Program-made: the position numbers and the translations under genes
Notes under the pieces: generated by a model
Told to the model about the DNA's origin: nothing
Seen by the model: the letters and a program-made list of their open reading frames with translations, nothing else
Databases searched by the model: none
Assembly (NCBI GenBank): GCA_947496835.1
Contig: CANMFV010000046.1
Coordinates: forward strand, 1 to 7,446
Direction of reading: 5' to 3'
Length of the DNA stretch: 7,446 nt
From: Flavobacteriales bacterium
Lineage (GTDB): Bacteria; Bacteroidota; Bacteroidia; Flavobacteriales_D; Crocinitomicaceae
Part shown: in pieces, positions 6,684 to 7,446 of the stretch
How positions within the stretch are numbered: the stretch's first letter is position 1
How the letters are laid out: every line of letters begins with the position of its first letter

Positions 6684-7446
6684 TTAAGCCAAAACTGATT
6701 CTTCCATCACTTTATCAAAGAACGCAGAGAGTTCTTTTCCTTGATTTTCTTCGGATACGTAGTCCAACTTCAAAGTAGTCGATTCATCAAAAATAGCTTT
6801 CAAGTTCGGCGCCAAGTTTTCACTTGCGATATTGATTCCATCCGCATGCTCAACGAAAACACGCATGATATTCTCATGGGTTGGATCTAACAATTTGCTG
6901 CTAATTTCTTGTGGAAATCCTTCGAAGGCTAATTTTTCATGAAAACGCTTATCCCAAGGGGATGCAAAATCATCATTGTACAAACTAATGATCACCTTCG
7001 TATCTTTGAAATGTGGGTCTTTGTTATAAACATGTTTGATGTACAAGGCCATGATTCCCGTCATCCAGCCATGGCAATGAATAACGTCAGGCTGCCATCC
7101 CAGTTTCTTAACTGTTTCCAAAACTCCTCTTGAGAAGAACATGGATCGTTCGTCATTGTCTGGAAAACACTTGCCTTTATCGTCTTGCAAGGTTGTTTTG
7201 CGTTTGAAATAGTCATCATTGTCTATGAAATATACTTGCATCCTTGCCGCCGCAACTGAAGCCACTTTGATAATCAGTGGGTGGTCGTGGTCGTCAATAC
7301 AAATATTCAGTCCAGATAGACGAATAACTTCATGCAATTGGTGTCTTCTTTCGTTGATTGCACCAAAACGAGGTGTAAACACACGAATTTCTTTTCCAAG
7401 ATCTTGAACAAGTGGCGGTAATCTGCGCGCTGTCGATGAAATATCG
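6684..7446 (-). CDS. Glycogen/starch synthase-like protein, stand-alone GT5 catalytic domain (5' end outside window)
   Basis: The frame is open to the right edge, so the gene is 5'-truncated by the window; 253 residues are visible, continuing 21 codons upstream of the GTG at 7380-7382. Motifs of the starch-synthase (GT5) N-terminal domain are clear: RVFTPRFGAINERRHQLHEV (visible 21-40), HPLIIKVAS, QVYFIDNDDYF, DNDERSMFFSRGVLE (96-110) and PDVIHCHGWMTG (119-130). Full GlgA proteins are about 470-490 residues with a second GT-B lobe (GT1) that supplies the phosphate/sugar-nucleotide site. Here the protein stops soon after the first lobe, ending MEESVLA, so the second lobe is missing. This matches the short Bacteroidota glycogen/starch-synthase paralogues I recall. 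At the place where GlgA has the ADP-glucose-binding GGLxD stretch this protein reads DISST. Classical glycogen synthase activity is therefore doubtful; a regulatory or partner role is possible. It is followed after 22 nt by the DUF4270 gene. Confidence 0.88.
   Translation of the reverse strand, partial: DISSTARRLPPLVQDLGKEIRVFTPRFGAINERRHQLHEVIRLSGLNICIDDHDHPLIIKVASVAAARMQVYFIDNDDYFKRKTTLQDDKGKCFPDNDERSMFFSRGVLETVKKLGWQPDVIHCHGWMTGIMALYIKHVYNKDPHFKDTKVIISLYNDDFASPWDKRFHEKLAFEGFPQEISSKLLDPTHENIMRVFVEHADGINIASENLAPNLKAIFDESTTLKLDYVSEENQGKELSAFFDKVMEESVLA

Noticed and set aside
5855..7407. Plus-strand frames opposite the DUF4270 and GT5-domain genes (5855-6130, 6939-7133, 7219-7407)
   Set aside because: No initiation context, no domain, and antisense to clearly coding sequence.

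Overview
The window looks like chromosomal DNA from a member of the Bacteroidota, most likely the Flavobacteriales. Reasons: every real gene lies on the minus strand without Shine-Dalgarno leaders; there is a DUF4270-type lipoprotein; there is a stand-alone starch-synthase domain protein of the Bacteroidota kind; and there are secreted Gly/Thr/Ser/Asn-rich proteins and a C-terminal tail typical of the type IX secretion system (T9SS). A species cannot be named from what is visible.

Reading in the direction of transcription (right to left), the right half (7446 to 3529) is a compact three-gene run: the 3' part of a GT5-domain glycogen/starch-synthase-like gene, a 427-residue DUF4270 outer-membrane lipoprotein gene 22 nt later, and glmS 4 nt after that. 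The spacing suggests one transcript. GlmS makes glucosamine-6-phosphate for peptidoglycan and LPS. The lipoprotein and the glucan-synthase-like protein probably act in envelope or carbohydrate physiology, but their exact jobs are not known.

The middle (3528 to 2660, about 870 bp) has no intact gene and appears to be a gene graveyard. It holds: (i) a 30-codon tail resembling the last strands of a T9SS type A sorting domain, starting in frame directly after the glmS stop; (ii) a signal peptide plus the start of a secreted repeat protein, broken by two in-frame stops and a frameshift; (iii) a piece that reads like the C-terminus of a PLP-dependent D-cysteine desulfhydrase/ACC deaminase-family enzyme, with an in-frame TAA.

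The left part (2659 to 1) is one continuous reading frame that runs off the window: 886 visible residues of a large exported protein with a signal peptide, a lectin-like N-terminal domain and a long beta-helix-like repeat region. It has no stop inside the window, so it is easily missed in favour of short shadow frames. I found no tRNA, rRNA, CRISPR array, complete mobile element or convincing terminator. I did not find a clear novel multi-gene system; the most unusual part is the remnant zone between glmS and the large secreted protein.
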